Part shown: piece by piece, positions 1-11,599 of the stretch
How the letters are laid out: every line of letters begins with the position of its first letter
How positions within the stretch are numbered: the first letter of the stretch is position 1
Notes under the pieces: model-generated
What the model was told of the DNA's origin: nothing
The model's database searches: none
What the model saw: the letters and a program-made list of their open reading frames with translations, nothing else
Assembly: GCA_964019415.1 (NCBI GenBank)
Contig: OZ025870.1
Coordinates: 10,610,955 to 10,674,954 of the forward strand
Reading direction: 5' to 3'
Length of the DNA: 64,000 nt
Origin: Ianthella basta
Lineage: Eukaryota; Porifera; Demospongiae; Verongiida; Ianthellidae
Program-made: the position numbers and the translations under genes

Positions 1-1200
1 CAGTACTTATATCACTGAAAAAACCGCGGTGGATTCAAACCGCCATTGGCGGTTTGTCAGGGACGAAAGGTTTGAACTGAACAACTGCCTGTCCCTGCGT
101 GAGAAACCACCACTGGTGGCCCGAAACCATCACTGCTTTTACAGAGTAATTCTGAGCAGTTCTGTTGGCTCGAACTCGCAAAACTAGCACAGTTGTCAGG
201 CTGGCATAATTTATAGTAAATTCGTTCATCTTGCACGATTAAAACTGCGAGTAGCCATAGTTATATCATCAAAGGTCTCTAGCTACACAGTCAGCGGCAA
301 AGACTAGCTAGGGTATCAGCGGTCTCCTTAAGGCTTACCTAAAACTTCGCAACAGAACTGTGGTTGCAGTCGACTCTGAACGCCTCAATCCACTGCTAAC
401 GTGCACGGAATCAATTTAAACACCGTGAGTGTGTTTGCATGTATTTATATGGTGTGATAGGGTGGCTCCATGGTGACGTACTGGTCCATTTCGGGAGACC
501 GGGGATGCACGGTGCATCACCGCACATTCCATAGGGAATCCTTTAGCTATCTACGTTAACTGTTTTAGGTTATCCTTAGCAGCGTCAGCACGATGGCAGA
601 CAGTACATGCCATGTTGTAATGGAGACTGATGGGTTGCACCGAAATTGAACTTTGAGACTTGGATCTATATATCTGACTGGCTAACTGCAGCCAGTAAGC
701 TCCCTCTTCTGTCATGTTGCATGTGCAGTTTGTATATCACTATTCTACAACTTGTATGATCGGATTATATGAGCTATATACTTCACTTATAATTGGGCAT
801 TAGCTACACATACTACATTTGGTTATGAGTAGGGTCAAAGGCGGTTGAATGAGTGGGGAGGGGGGAAAGGGGAGGGGGGAGAAGGGGAGGCTCTGGGCCC
901 CATATAATATTAATTTTAATCCACAATTTAGGCTATAAGCCTGATGGACTCAAACACCCCCCTCCCAAAAATTAACTTTGCTCTGCCATCACTGAGTTGA
1001 GTAGCTATTCCTCTGAATATTGCTGCTTGAAGCCAGATTAGCACCCTGCTGACATTGCAACCGGAACATCTGCAGGTGGCACTCCCATACATCTTGTCAA
1101 AATTTACCCTACTGTTCATTCCATGAATACTTGTGACATTGGGATAATCCGTACATGGTGTCTATGGGAAATTACTGAAATTTTGTGAATACCTGCAAAT
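1..1200. other. No recognisable gene
   Basis: Both strands hold only short open frames with no recognisable domain and no convincing exon chain. A purine/G-rich stretch lies near 848-895. I see nothing else supportable before the dinucleotide repeat. Confidence 0.5.
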
Positions 1201-1227
1201 GTATTATGTGCATGTGTGTATGAATAT

Positions 1228-1582
<355 letters not shown>

Positions 1583-2362
1583 TGTATGTGCATGCGTGTG
1601 TGCCATGTATATAAACATGGCTGCAGTTGACAAACACCGCCATGAACCATCATGCAGGAATCAATCTAAATTGCCGTGAGTTCATTTGTCTGTTATATGA
1701 ACATGACTCAATGGTGGTGTAGTGGACCATTCGGGGAATTGGGGGCGGGGGGGGGGGGGATGCATGGTGCAACACTGCCCATCAATTTCAAGGTGAAGTC
1801 CTTAATTTAACAATCATTGCTTTTGGCTACATCCTTAGCATGCATTAATACAATTGATGACAGTACAGTCATGGTCTATCTAGCTTGCTATATGTGTGCA
1901 TTGTAAGGATATGGTGCCAGTGCTGTAGATTGCACATTTCACTACTGTACTCACTTCCAGCCATTCTTTATAATATATCCTGCACCACGTGCATGCAGTT
2001 CATAGAATAATTGTAGAAGTTTGAATAGAAGAAATTGCACATACACACATGTAAATTAAAGTTAATGCTTACAGTAAGTCATTGAATGGTTCGTGCATTC
2101 AACAATCAGTATATAAGTGCAGTGAATAGTACAGCTGCAGCAAAATGATACATAAAGTTGCAAGATGATCGATGCAATACAGTTATAAAGGGAAATACGA
2201 TACAAGTGAAATGCAATTCAGTTCCAGTTCAAGTTATGTAGCTAGAGATTGTACGGAAACTGACTAGTTCTTCAGATTGATTGAATACACCTTCGTAGAT
2301 TTACATACATAATAATAAGCTTGAGCCTTTAAACCTCAGGGAAATAAAGCCCCAATGTGATA

Positions 2363-4487
2363 CTACGCAAGAAACATTAGCTCATTCTTCTCCCCCTGGT
2401 TCCTTGATATGCAGCACACACAGGTTGCTTTAAAGCGTCTGAGTACCTTCTTTAGAAAACTGCGATGAGGGAGATCCTATAACATTATATGAGATAGATG
2501 TGAGAGGTAGTGTGCTGAGGTGCAGAAGACGGCTATATATATAAATATGTTATCAGTGACAAAATGAGTAGTGTGCATGTATATTATACATGTGTTTACA
2601 TGGTTTTGCTAGCGTTTGCATGTGCATGCATGTTTGTGTAGTACATGTTTGTTGTGCATGTGTGCTTGTGTTTGCATGCATGCGTGTGGGTACATCTGCA
2701 TGTATAATGTATAAGTCCAATGCAACGCGTTATTAAGAATGATTATATATACACATAGAAACGGTTCTTCAAACATATGAAAATTTACTATACTCATAAA
2801 TTATTAATTCAATATAGCAAGATATGTCGCGGATATGTCTAGATATAATTATATGTGTTTACGTTGTCACTCAACAACTTGCAAGCAAGCTTACCATGAC
2901 TTTGAACTCCTCTTCTTCACTGTCATGTGAAGGAACTTGATCATTACCTGTTTTTGCCTGAGGTGACTTCTGGTAACCCGGTAATATATATACGGTATAC
3001 GGCTTTGACTGTTGCCGAGTGCGATGTCTCTGTCGTGCAATACTGCAAACAGGTAAAATATAGCAGCTGAAATGAACTGCTGAGCAAAACAACAAACAAC
3101 AGTTAAGCACTGAATGCAGGTTATTTCATTTGACTCAGGTGTCGACCTTTGTCATGAAGTGGCCAGGGAACGTACGTACAATGGTTACTCACTCACTAAA
3201 GGCCACCATTGTTGTAACATGCCTGCGCATGCATCACCATAATTGAGCTAAGCCTTTCATTGAGCACTATAATGACTTATATATATATATTATACACATT
3301 TCCTAGCTTGTCTGCTAGCATAATTGTATAGCATAGCAAATAATATAATAATTACTATATGAATATGGTTACATATACCTTTGTTCACTTGCAGCATTGA
3401 TACCTAGCACACCACCACTGGTTGCAAATGTATATTGTCCTGGTACCCCGGGCCCAGAGATAGTGTTTGTGTTCTCCTCCTCCTGGCGCATTGGTGTACT
3501 AGCAACCACAGGCCTAGGCCCAGGATCTGAAGAGCGGCGGTCGGGTGGATGTATCTCTGGAATGTGCTGTTCCTGGCGCTGCTCCTGCATATGCTGGTGC
3601 TGGTGGTGCTGGTGTTGGTTCTGCTCCTGGTGGGGGTGCTCCTGATGTGGGTGGTGGTCTTGCAGGTGCTGCGGTCGTGGTGTTGCCCATGTTGTGGGTG
3701 CTGTTGTAGCTGCTGGTGGTGGTGGTTTGGCTGACAGTGTCCTGCACCATGATTCAGGGTGGGGTTATGTGGTTGGGAGCAACTACATGATGTGGAAATA
3801 GCAATGCTTATTCAATGATTGAGCATAGACAATTTAAAAGTGGGCATCAAATACATATTAATAGTAATTTGTATAGTTATACTCCCATAATTGGAACATA
3901 ATTATTGGCTTCAATTATAGTCTCGTCCACAGCTCAAACACGGCCGCCATTCAAAATTAATACCTCACCCCATTAAAATGGCATTTGAAAGAAGGGTACG
4001 AGGCTATATACATCTCATACTGCACTTCATATAGCATGCAGCTGTATATCGCGTAATTCTATAATTCTATAATTTCGCGAATTTGGTCAAATTGCGAACA
4101 TTAAACCTCACGAAATTTTCTCACTATACGGTACTTCACAAACAATAGCCAAAATATATACCTTGCTACAGTTGCAGCTGGATGGGTAGCATGATGAGTT
4201 GCACATCCAGCATTGTGACGAGCAGCGTGAGGAGCTGTATGTCCAGAATTGTGATGAGCAGAGCGAGGAGCTCCACGGCCAGCAACATGACGAGCAGCGT
4301 GCGGAGCTCCACGGCCAGCAACGTGACGAGCAGCGTGCGGAGCTCCACGGCCAGCAACGTGACGAGCAGCGTGCGGAGCTCCACGGCCAGCAACGTGACG
4401 AGCAGCGTGCGGAGCTCCACGGCCAGCAACATGCCAAGAAATGCCAAGAGGTATGCATATAGGGTCGATATATGCATGTCCATGCAT
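2363..4487 (-). CDS. Paralog 3 of a Pro/Gln/His-rich small protein with a C-terminal basic helix and Cys-Cys motif
   Basis: I do not recognise this family. The model has four exons, read 4487-4162, 3741-3379, 3042-2895 and 2476-2363, with GT-AG borders and matching phases (2, 2, 0), giving about 316 aa. Exon 1 encodes a 12-residue repeat (HVAGRGAPHAAR type), aligned by position with the Ala-rich N-terminus of the gene at 10380-11569. Exon 2 is His/Gln/Pro-rich. Exon 3 ends in an acidic patch (SEEEE). The last exon encodes RSFLKKVLRRFKA, then Cys residues, then SRNQGE and a stop. That exon is also present in the two upstream paralogs, which fixes the frame. The start at 4487 is the first Met of the exon-1 frame and is uncertain. 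The basic helix next to cysteines could be a membrane-contact or palmitoylation site, which is inference only. Confidence 0.6.
4196..4431. repeat. 36-bp tandem repeat inside the first exon of the 2363-4487 gene
   Basis: Five near-identical 36-bp units containing CCACGGCCAGCAA recur every 36 bases from about 4273, preceded by two degenerate units. Because 36 is a multiple of three, all frames stay open. The frame used by the gene model gives HVAGRGAPHAAR. Confidence 0.9.
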
Positions 4488-4606
4488 GCACGACTGTATT
4501 ATTTATTATGCCCTTTGCATACAGCGACCCATGCATATGTGCATATAAAGTGAAGTGTTGGGATTTTGCAAACAAGTTGCATAAACAAAATTATTGAAGT
4601 CATACA

Positions 4607-4790
4607 CAGCGAAACCTATCTGCCATGCACCTGCATGTGGGTCAGTTTTAACTGACCATTATAGAGAGGTGGTTGCCCTACAGAGGTAGATTGCTATGTT
4701 TTAGTGCTATTTGGGGCCAGAGAGTCTGGCTGTTTTAGAGAGGCGGCTGCCTAACTCAGTGCATGACCATCATAAACAGGTTCCAAATTG
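4607..4790. mobile_element. MITE-like element with CAGYGAAACC / GGTTCCA ends
   Basis: About 180 bp beginning near CAGCGAAACCTATCT and ending near AACAGGTTCCA, with internal motifs (AGAGGTGGTTGCC, AGAGGCGGCTGCC). Relatives occur at 37165-37320 and, in reverse, at 41568-41718, with a partial copy at 19190-19262. It has no coding capacity and fits a non-autonomous DNA transposon. Target duplications were not resolved. Confidence 0.6.
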
Positions 4791-5873
4791 AATGCAATAA
4801 TTATATGGGTTCAAGTGTGCTGTAATTGATGTATACACATTAATGACATATTGTATGCATACTTTGCATAATCTATATAAACAGTCTGGTGCATGTGATG
4901 CAAAAAGAACTAGTATAGTTTCACACAAATTATCCTGGAATTGTGCAAGAGGAATCAAAATGAATCCAGTTTGCATATAGAAGTGATGTTTAATAGAGTT
5001 TGCATGTATAACATGGAAATGGAAAGAAGACTGCATAGTATGCAAGTTACACCTTATATGCCTTGGAGTCTCAACATACATAAGATTACACCTGTCAGGA
5101 AGCATTGCCATGTCGTCATCCTGCTGGTTATCTGATGAGCAGCAAAGACAAGCTGTTTTGAGGTGCTGGAGAATCTTCGTCAAAAGGCTGCGGCAATCCT
5201 GAAGGTAGAGAGAAGGAGAAACATGCACATAAGTTTAGATTGTACTGTGTATCACATGAGGATGTTCGAAATACAAATTAATGTGTGCTTTCATTTTCAG
5301 TGCATGTGTACATGACACCATACACGTGCAGAGGTAGAGCGACTCGCACACTAAATACTAGAAAATAAATAAATAAAAATACAAAAACCTAAATAAATTT
5401 GTGAAATGTAGTAATACTCTGCAAAATTAAAGTGCATAATAGTTATTGTTAAGGTATCTGACACTGATTCTAGTCAGGCTTACTGTTATTGCGTCTTCCT
5501 CGTCTTCATTTGGTACAAAAGTGTGCCTTGGTGTAGCAGTAATTGTAGGCTGCACCTGCAGCATCTGGTAGTCATGCTGTGTGGATCGATAGATAATGTT
5601 TGCTGCGGATGCTGAGGGTGGCACTGAGATGGGCTGTGGCTCCTGCGGATGCCAGTAGTTGTACTGACTCTGATTAGCATCAGTTGTAGGTTGTGTAGGT
5701 TGCATATGGCACTGCTGTGGTGGTGGGAAGTAGCCTTGTTCCATAGTAGCCCCAGTTGCAAGCCGGGCTTGCTGCATATAGAAATGCTGCCCCTGCTCCT
5801 GCTGGTACTGTGGGATGGGGCCTTGAGGAGGGGGAATTCCTGCGGGCATTGGTTCTGGTAGTACTGCAGCTGT
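4770..5873 (-). CDS. Paralog 2 of the Pro/Gln-rich small-protein family, 5' end missing from the model
   Basis: Two exons are supported: 5873-5484, ending in an acidic patch (NEDEEDAIT) before a GTAAGC donor, and an exon starting at 5198 with RSLLTKILQHLKTACLCC. These match the last two exons of the neighbouring genes in order, phase 0 junction and motif (acidic end, then a helix with Leu/Lys and Cys-Cys). The exon at 5873 has Pro/Gln-rich sequence like PPQGPIPQYQQEQ. It opens in phase 0, unlike the phase-2 junction of its paralogs, so the first exon is either different or lost; ATG 5849 could also start it. The frame after the motif stays open to a stop at 4770, longer than in the paralogs, and that tail may not be real. 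Function unknown. Confidence 0.45.
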
Positions 5874-5959
5874 CTGTGAATGGATACAAATAAACCCTCA
5901 GTCTGATTAGCAATAGTGAATATGGCATATAATATAAACACTTAATAAATGTATACATA

Positions 5960-7500
5960 CACGTTACCTTTCATTAAGCTATAAGCATAACACGTATACA
6001 GTATATTCATTACTATTGATCAAGACTATGTATACATGGATTTTACGCATGGAAAGGACCACATTGTGTGTCAGTGAGACCCATAATGTAATTGCCACAC
6101 ATACGTATACACACTCAAAGCTGCACAGTGAAAATTACTTAAAACAATGAGTGGTGTCTTCTTTCTATTAAATTAAATGAAGTCATATATTGTAAGCTTG
6201 GTAATTAAGTGTGGTAACCATGCTGTGATTTTAAATGGTGCACTGAGGGGGACTACTAGTAACATTTTCACTTTCAGTAAATGCTATATATTGTAACACT
6301 AATCCACCACATTATAAAAAATTAGACTTTATGAAAATAGAAAGCATTAAATTCAAGCAAATTTGCAAATAACATTAAGCAACAAAAGCAAACATATAGC
6401 AAAAAGCTTAACCATTATTTAAACAACTGTTACTTGTTTGTTTATTTGTGCGTACTTGAAATAATGCAACATCCACCAACAAACAACAGTGTGTGCCAGG
6501 CCAAAAGCTGAGGGTGGATGTCACTGAGAATGACATTCAAGTGTGGCATATATATATGATTAATATACATACAACGTCAAGTTCAAGAGTGAGATACAAC
6601 ATTAATCACACTCTCATAATCCCCGGTTGCCATGGTAATGTGGTAGATGTTCCTCCATCACTTTTTTCATAGTACCTCCAGTCGTTGCTTGAATAATTAA
6701 GGTCTTACATTGCTACATAATAATTAATCTACATGATTGTACAGTTTAATCAAGATGCAGCAGATTATTCCAGGCCCGTCGTACCGTTTTCTTTCCTCCT
6801 CTGCTCGGGCAAGTCGGAGGGCAATGAGAGCACTATAACAGGCAAGGTGAACGGGCATTCTTTACTTGGAAAGGGGTATCAGTCAGCTCTGTATAGAATG
6901 ATGCCTGCAGTAGGGAGAACAGAAACTGATTATAAAGATCATGCATGCGCATGGATATAGCCACTATATGAGAGCACATGCACAGCTGGTGTTTCTTATT
7001 TCAAAAGAACCTCAGAATATGTGCATCTCTCTAATGGGGACGGCTCCTAATTTATGCTCTGCTGCATAATGGCCTGGGCCTGGTTAAAGGCATTGCACAT
7101 TGCATTCCACAAAGATACCACAAACGCGCAAAGTAAGTACTTGGCGGACAGTGGTAGCTTTAACAGTGACGTACTCTGCCCGACTAGTGCCAAATTGTAC
7201 AAGCAAGAACTAGCCGGCTAGCTACGGACAGACGCAGGCACAATTAGCGAACTTTCGCTCAAGCCTACCTTTATACAACGAATTGTGCGCAGACAGTCTG
7301 TCAGTGTGGTTGGCACAACAGGTCGAAGAAAAACGGTCTGAATTGAAGTTGGAAATTAATTACAAGCAAACCATTACCTCAAGCCAGCTTCTAAAGTGGG
7401 GGATGGAATAAATCGTGACACCGGTGGGGCGGTCTAGCGACCAGACTAGTAAGTAACTAGTTTGTGCACGTGACCTTGACCGACCGGTAGTTCAGCTAGT
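5960..7500. other. No recognisable gene
   Basis: AT-rich spacer between paralog 2 and a CpG-richer stretch around 7100-7560. A 75-codon frame at 6733-6960 has no recognisable domain. I saw no first exon for paralog 2 here. Confidence 0.4.
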
Positions 7501-7550
7501 TTACTTCTTCCCTGCATGGATGTCGTATTTTGGGGGAAGCTTCACAGGAC

Positions 7551-7586
7551 ATGTCGGACGAGCCTCAGTGCTCAGAAACTTGGTTG
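7551..7586 (+). CDS. Possible first coding exon of an unidentified plus-strand gene
   Basis: An ATG in an acceptable context opens MSDEPQCSETW and runs into a strong donor (TT|GTAAGT). It follows a CpG-rich stretch that could be a promoter. I could not find the next exon, so this rests only on the start codon and the donor. Confidence 0.2.
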
Positions 7587-8109
7587 TAAGTAAATATATG
7601 GCATATATATGTGTGCTCATGGTAGTGTACGGACAGTCTTTAGAGGTCTCGCGTAAATGTTAAGACATTATCGAAGTTATAACACTGTAGCGTCGGTCCG
7701 TCTCTATAACGGACTTCCTAATATTTGTGATGGGGATTGCGAGTTACAGTAAGACCCGGGTCACACTAAGTCGAAAACGTGCGGCGGCGGTAACAGTTAC
7801 GTTCACTGTACGAGAACGTCGCCGTGAACAATCGTTCATACTTTAAATAATGAGAATAATGTACTTGTGGATCTACCTCCTCACCCTTTCCTTTCCTCGC
7901 GGCAACCCCCGCGAGGGCAGGAATCGCAGTCGGACCCGCAGGTAGCTATCATTATCTTCACGGGCGGGGTCCACTATATATATATATTGATATATTATTA
8001 TTTAAGTGCACCGTGTTGTATAATACAAACACTAGGGTGTCAGCCCCATGCAGCACTATAATATAATTAAATGTAACAGTGTCAAAAGAATCACAATGGG
8101 CATAGTTCT

Positions 8110-8424
8110 TTAAGGGCAGCTTGTCCTTTTCTGCCACATCCTCTGCAGCGCCTTCCGCACTCTTCCATCTTTGCATGCCTCCTCCAGTACCGTATATATA
8201 TACGCAGCCGAGCCGCACAGGATCGTGTACGTTCGGTTTTTGGTAGTCGCTCTTGGTTCTTCCTCCCTTTCAGCAGCTAATTCGTTCCCTGCGATCTCCT
8301 CGACGATTCTGAGCAGCTCCAAGGCAGCAGGGATTCTGAATTTGAAAAGGACGTGTGTTTGCCGTGGCGAACTATGGGAAGGATCTAATATCTTGATTGG
8401 GAGGAAACGCAGTACCTCCAGCAC
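8110..8424 (-). CDS. Unrecognised coding-like frame, 104 codons
   Basis: The frame is rich in Glu, Arg, Ala and Leu, with amphipathic stretches (for example ALELLRIVEEIAG and VLEEACKDGRVRKALQRMW) and a GC-richer codon choice than the surrounding DNA. A plausible acceptor (pyrimidine tract then AAATTCAG) lies near 8339, so the real exon may begin there rather than at the Met at 8424. The stop is at 8110. I recognise no domain. It could be an exon of a small gene or a chance frame in a CpG-rich patch. Confidence 0.3.
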   Translation of the reverse strand: MLEVLRFLPIKILDPSHSSPRQTHVLFKFRIPAALELLRIVEEIAGNELAAEREEEPRATTKNRTYTILCGSAAYIYTVLEEACKDGRVRKALQRMWQKRTSCP

Positions 8425-8959
8425 TATATAGCTATAGGGTTAGCAAAGATGCATTTTGCAGGGGCGGATCCAGGGGGGCTTTGGGGGTTGGAGTCCCCCC
8501 TCCTTGACCCAGATCTGAAATATACTTTTTAGCAAAACTCCATTAAATTGTACATCCAACAGGATCTAATGGCCTAAATCATCCAAATAACCTTATAGGA
8601 GCTGGTTTAAGCTTAATAGAGTCTGGTGTGGCTGCACAGGGATCTGAAAGTGTTTTTCTTTTGTTTTTGGCTGTTTATATTGCTGTGTAGCCCAGTGAAA
8701 GCCCTATCTTATGACCTCGCTTCAATGATTCTGTGTAGAGTGATAATAGGCAACGAACTATACATACAAAGCCGTACACGTGCCGAGTGGCCATTTCCTA
8801 TATGCATGCAGAATGGATAATCCCATCCCTTACTCCCAAACAATGAACACTTACCATTAATGAGCTAAGGTACGCAATAATGGACTAATGGACTAATTGC
8901 GATGACGCCACATCTGGCAGCCAAAGGTTGGCTTATGTATGCATGGGAAACATAGGAAA

Positions 8960-9545
8960 TGGTACCCATGTTTGAAGTTGGTGTCCTACTCAGACATACA
9001 CCATTTGATTTAATTCTGCAAACAGTATGAAGAAGACCGTGCCTTGACATGCACAAGAAAGTGTGAAACAGTCTGATCAGTTGAGCAAGGCTTAGCGCAA
9101 GATTGGGAGCATAAGGTGGTGGCATTTGGTGGGGCAGAGAGTAGTCATCATGAGATCATGCAGTGCATAGACAGGGAAAGGCTGTGTGGCATGAAGAAAG
9201 TGTGGCAGAGACCAAAATGGCCATTCTGCAGGTTACAAGGTATTGGAGCCTGATTCCTCTGTGTAGAAGCGACTGCGCTTACTCTGGGAGGGCGTGATTA
9301 GCTGAAGTCTCACTCAGAAGTCCTCCAGGGAAGTCAGAGTCCTTTAGCTGTGCTGGGCCAAGATTAGTGTGCACAATTATGCACTCCACCTTAGGCTCTC
9401 GATCTCCGCACTCGCTCAACTGATAGGACTGTTCCGCACTTTTTCAGGTGCCTCAAGGCATAATATTCTTTGTACTGTTTGCAGAATTAGATCAAACGGT
9501 ATGTCTGAGTAGAGCACCAACTTCAATACCTGCAAACATTGGGCA
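8960..9545. repeat. Inverted pair of a roughly 160-bp repeat
   Basis: The segment 8960-9125 recurs in reverse complement at 9385-9545. Shared blocks include TTTGAAGTTGGTG, CTACTCAGACATAC, AATTCTGCAAACAGTA, ATCAGTTGAGC and CATAAGGTGG versus CCTAAGGTGG. The spacer is about 260 bp. It could be a fold-back element or two independent insertions of one repeat in opposite directions. Confidence 0.75.
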
Positions 9546-9812
9546 TCTAGTGTTCCAGTGAACTTCACCAGGGAATACGGCACCACCTACAAATATTGGG
9601 CATCTGGTGCCCCAGTGAACTTCACCGGGGAATACGGCATCCCCTGCAAACATTGGGCATCCGGTGCCCCAGTGAACCTCACCGGGGAATACGGCACCTC
9701 CTGCAAACATTGGGCATCTGGTGCCCCAGTGAACTCACCGGGGAAAATGGCATCCCCTGCAAACATTGGGCATCTAGTGCCCCAGTGAACTTCACTGGGG
9801 AATACGGCACCC
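9536..9812. repeat. 57-bp minisatellite, about five units
   Basis: The unit contains GGGCATCTGGTGCCCCAG, CTTCACCGGGGAATACGG and CCCCTGCAAACATT. The same satellite occurs at 30240-31165 in about 16 units. Each unit holds a near-perfect palindrome (CCCCAGTGAA, one base, TTCACYGGGG). The unit length is divisible by three, so frames are open on both strands. Confidence 0.95.
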
Positions 9813-10379
9813 TAAAAGCTTACAACAGGAGTTATTTAAAAATTAATGTCATTAAACAGTTAATATTATAATGTTAAGCAAAAATGCCTACTGCCACAGC
9901 TACATCAAAATGTGACAAAACTACCTCTGAAGTAAGGACACCTCTCTAGTGAGGACAGTCTCTACTGTCCCAGCTGCATACATAGAGATGTGTACGACCA
10001 CTTCTGAGGTAAGGAAATCTGTCTATTGTGTATACTTAATAGGGCCTGCCTAAACATTCCAGCAGTGCGTGTGTCCAGAACACATGCATGTGTCACTGCA
10101 ATTGACCACATCAATGAAATTTGCATATTAGTTTAGTTGATTGATATCTGCTCACAGTAAATGTGCACTTGCAATTGACTGAATTATATTGAACTAGCTG
10201 CATGCAATACTTGTATACAAATGCAATAGTTAGACAGCTAGCTACACACACTGGTTACATGCACAGAGGTCATGCTCAGTCCATACATTCCAGTTTACAA
10301 TCTAAAATAAATTAATATAAATGGGTTATAACACACATTGCGTGGAATACATTCTGGATCTTTGGAGCCTGCAAGCTGA

Positions 10380-10580
10380 CTAAGAGTGGCTGTTGCCATG
10401 GCTACCAGACAGCATGGGCTCCTCATCGTCCTCTCCCTGGTTCCTTGCTGTGCAGCAGAGACCTGCCTTGAAGCGTCGGAGAAGCTTCTTGAAGAGGCTG
10501 CGGCGTGGGGGATGACTCTGAAGGAACGAAGTGAGATATATAGACCATGCAAATAAAGAGGTATGGGTGCATGGAGACAG

Positions 10581-10636
<56 letters not shown>

Positions 10637-11569
10637 GCGTGTGTGTGTGTGTATGTGCATGAGTATACAAAACTAAATGACCTTGTATAATTCTATAATT
10701 TATATTGCTGCATTATTAACACAATTTTCATGTAATCTAACACTATTTATGTAATACCTTACAAATCATGAAATCTAATGTATCTCACCATTTCATTCTC
10801 CTCTTCTGGTGCCTGTGGAGGAACAGGTCCTGGTCTAGCAGCAGTGGCAACTCGTGGAGACTGCACACAGTATTGGTGCTGTTGCTGATGCTGCTGGGGA
10901 ACCTGCCTAGTCATGGGGCCTTGAGGGCGGCTATACATCTGTGGCTGCTGCTGTGGAAGTGGTCCTTGAGGATGGCCCCGCATCTGTGGCTGCTGCTGTG
11001 GAAGTGGTCCTTGAGGATGGCCCCGCATCTGTGGCTGCTGCTGTGGAGTTGGGCCTTGAGGATGGTAGTACATTTGTGGCCGTTGCTGAGAGGGGTGCTG
11101 GTGTGGATGAGCCTGACGAATCACATACTGCGGAGGTACACTCCTACAAAGAGAGAATTATTGGTATCATTGCACATGATCACCATATCATTCAAATATC
11201 CAGAAGTTTCATCGGATCTCGATCTGCTTACCACACTTCATCAAGCATGCAGCCAGGTGTTTTACAAAATTAATACTAAAATTAACAGATGCACCTGCTG
11301 TAAATATTATGTAACATTTAAACATGTGAATATAAATGCTTGCATGGGTCCCAATGGCTAGTAACTTGTATAGAATGATATAATTACCTCTGTCCATTCA
11401 CAATCTGATGCACAACTCCATTAGAAGACATGACATACTGCACTGGCACGGTCTGCACTGCCATTTGCTCCGCCCTCCTATTAGCAGCGTTAGCAGCAGC
11501 AGCAGAGGCACCTACTGAGGCTGCCAAGCATGCACCGTGAACAGCAAGATGAGCTAGACCAAACACCAT
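10380..11569 (-). CDS. Paralog 1 of the Pro/Gln-rich small-protein family (224 aa)
   Basis: Three exons, 11569-11388, 11143-10789 and 10517-10380, join in phases 2 and 0 with GT-AG borders. The N-terminus (residues 1-35) is hydrophobic and Ala-rich (MVFGLAHLAVHGACLAASVG). Residues about 75-140 contain four copies of a 15-residue Pro/Gln unit (HPQGPLPQQQPQMRG type). Exon 2 ends in an acidic patch (PEEENEM). The last exon encodes RRSLFKKLLRRFKAGLCC, then an Asp/Glu-rich tail and a stop. This exon plan and C-terminal motif are shared with the genes at 2363-4487 and 4770-5873, all on the same strand, so the three form a tandem family. I do not recognise the family. Membrane association through the basic helix and cysteines is inference. 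Confidence 0.7.
10580..10655. repeat. (GT)n/(CA)n microsatellite
   Basis: Dinucleotide tract lying just downstream of the last-intron donor region of the minus-strand gene, inside its intron between 10789 and 10517. Confidence 0.95.
10918..11075. repeat. 45-bp coding tandem repeat in the 10380-11569 gene
   Basis: Two units are nearly identical over 45 bp, flanked by two diverged units. They encode the Pro/Gln/Met repeat. The near-identity suggests recent slippage or unequal exchange. Confidence 0.85.
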
Positions 11570-11599
11570 ACTGCGGCTGACGTGATATTGATGTGGACA

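Noticed and set aside
8461-8515. GGGGCGGATCCAGGGGGG-type sequence, familiar from interspersed repeats of many invertebrates
   Set aside because: Only one copy is visible here and I cannot define its limits.
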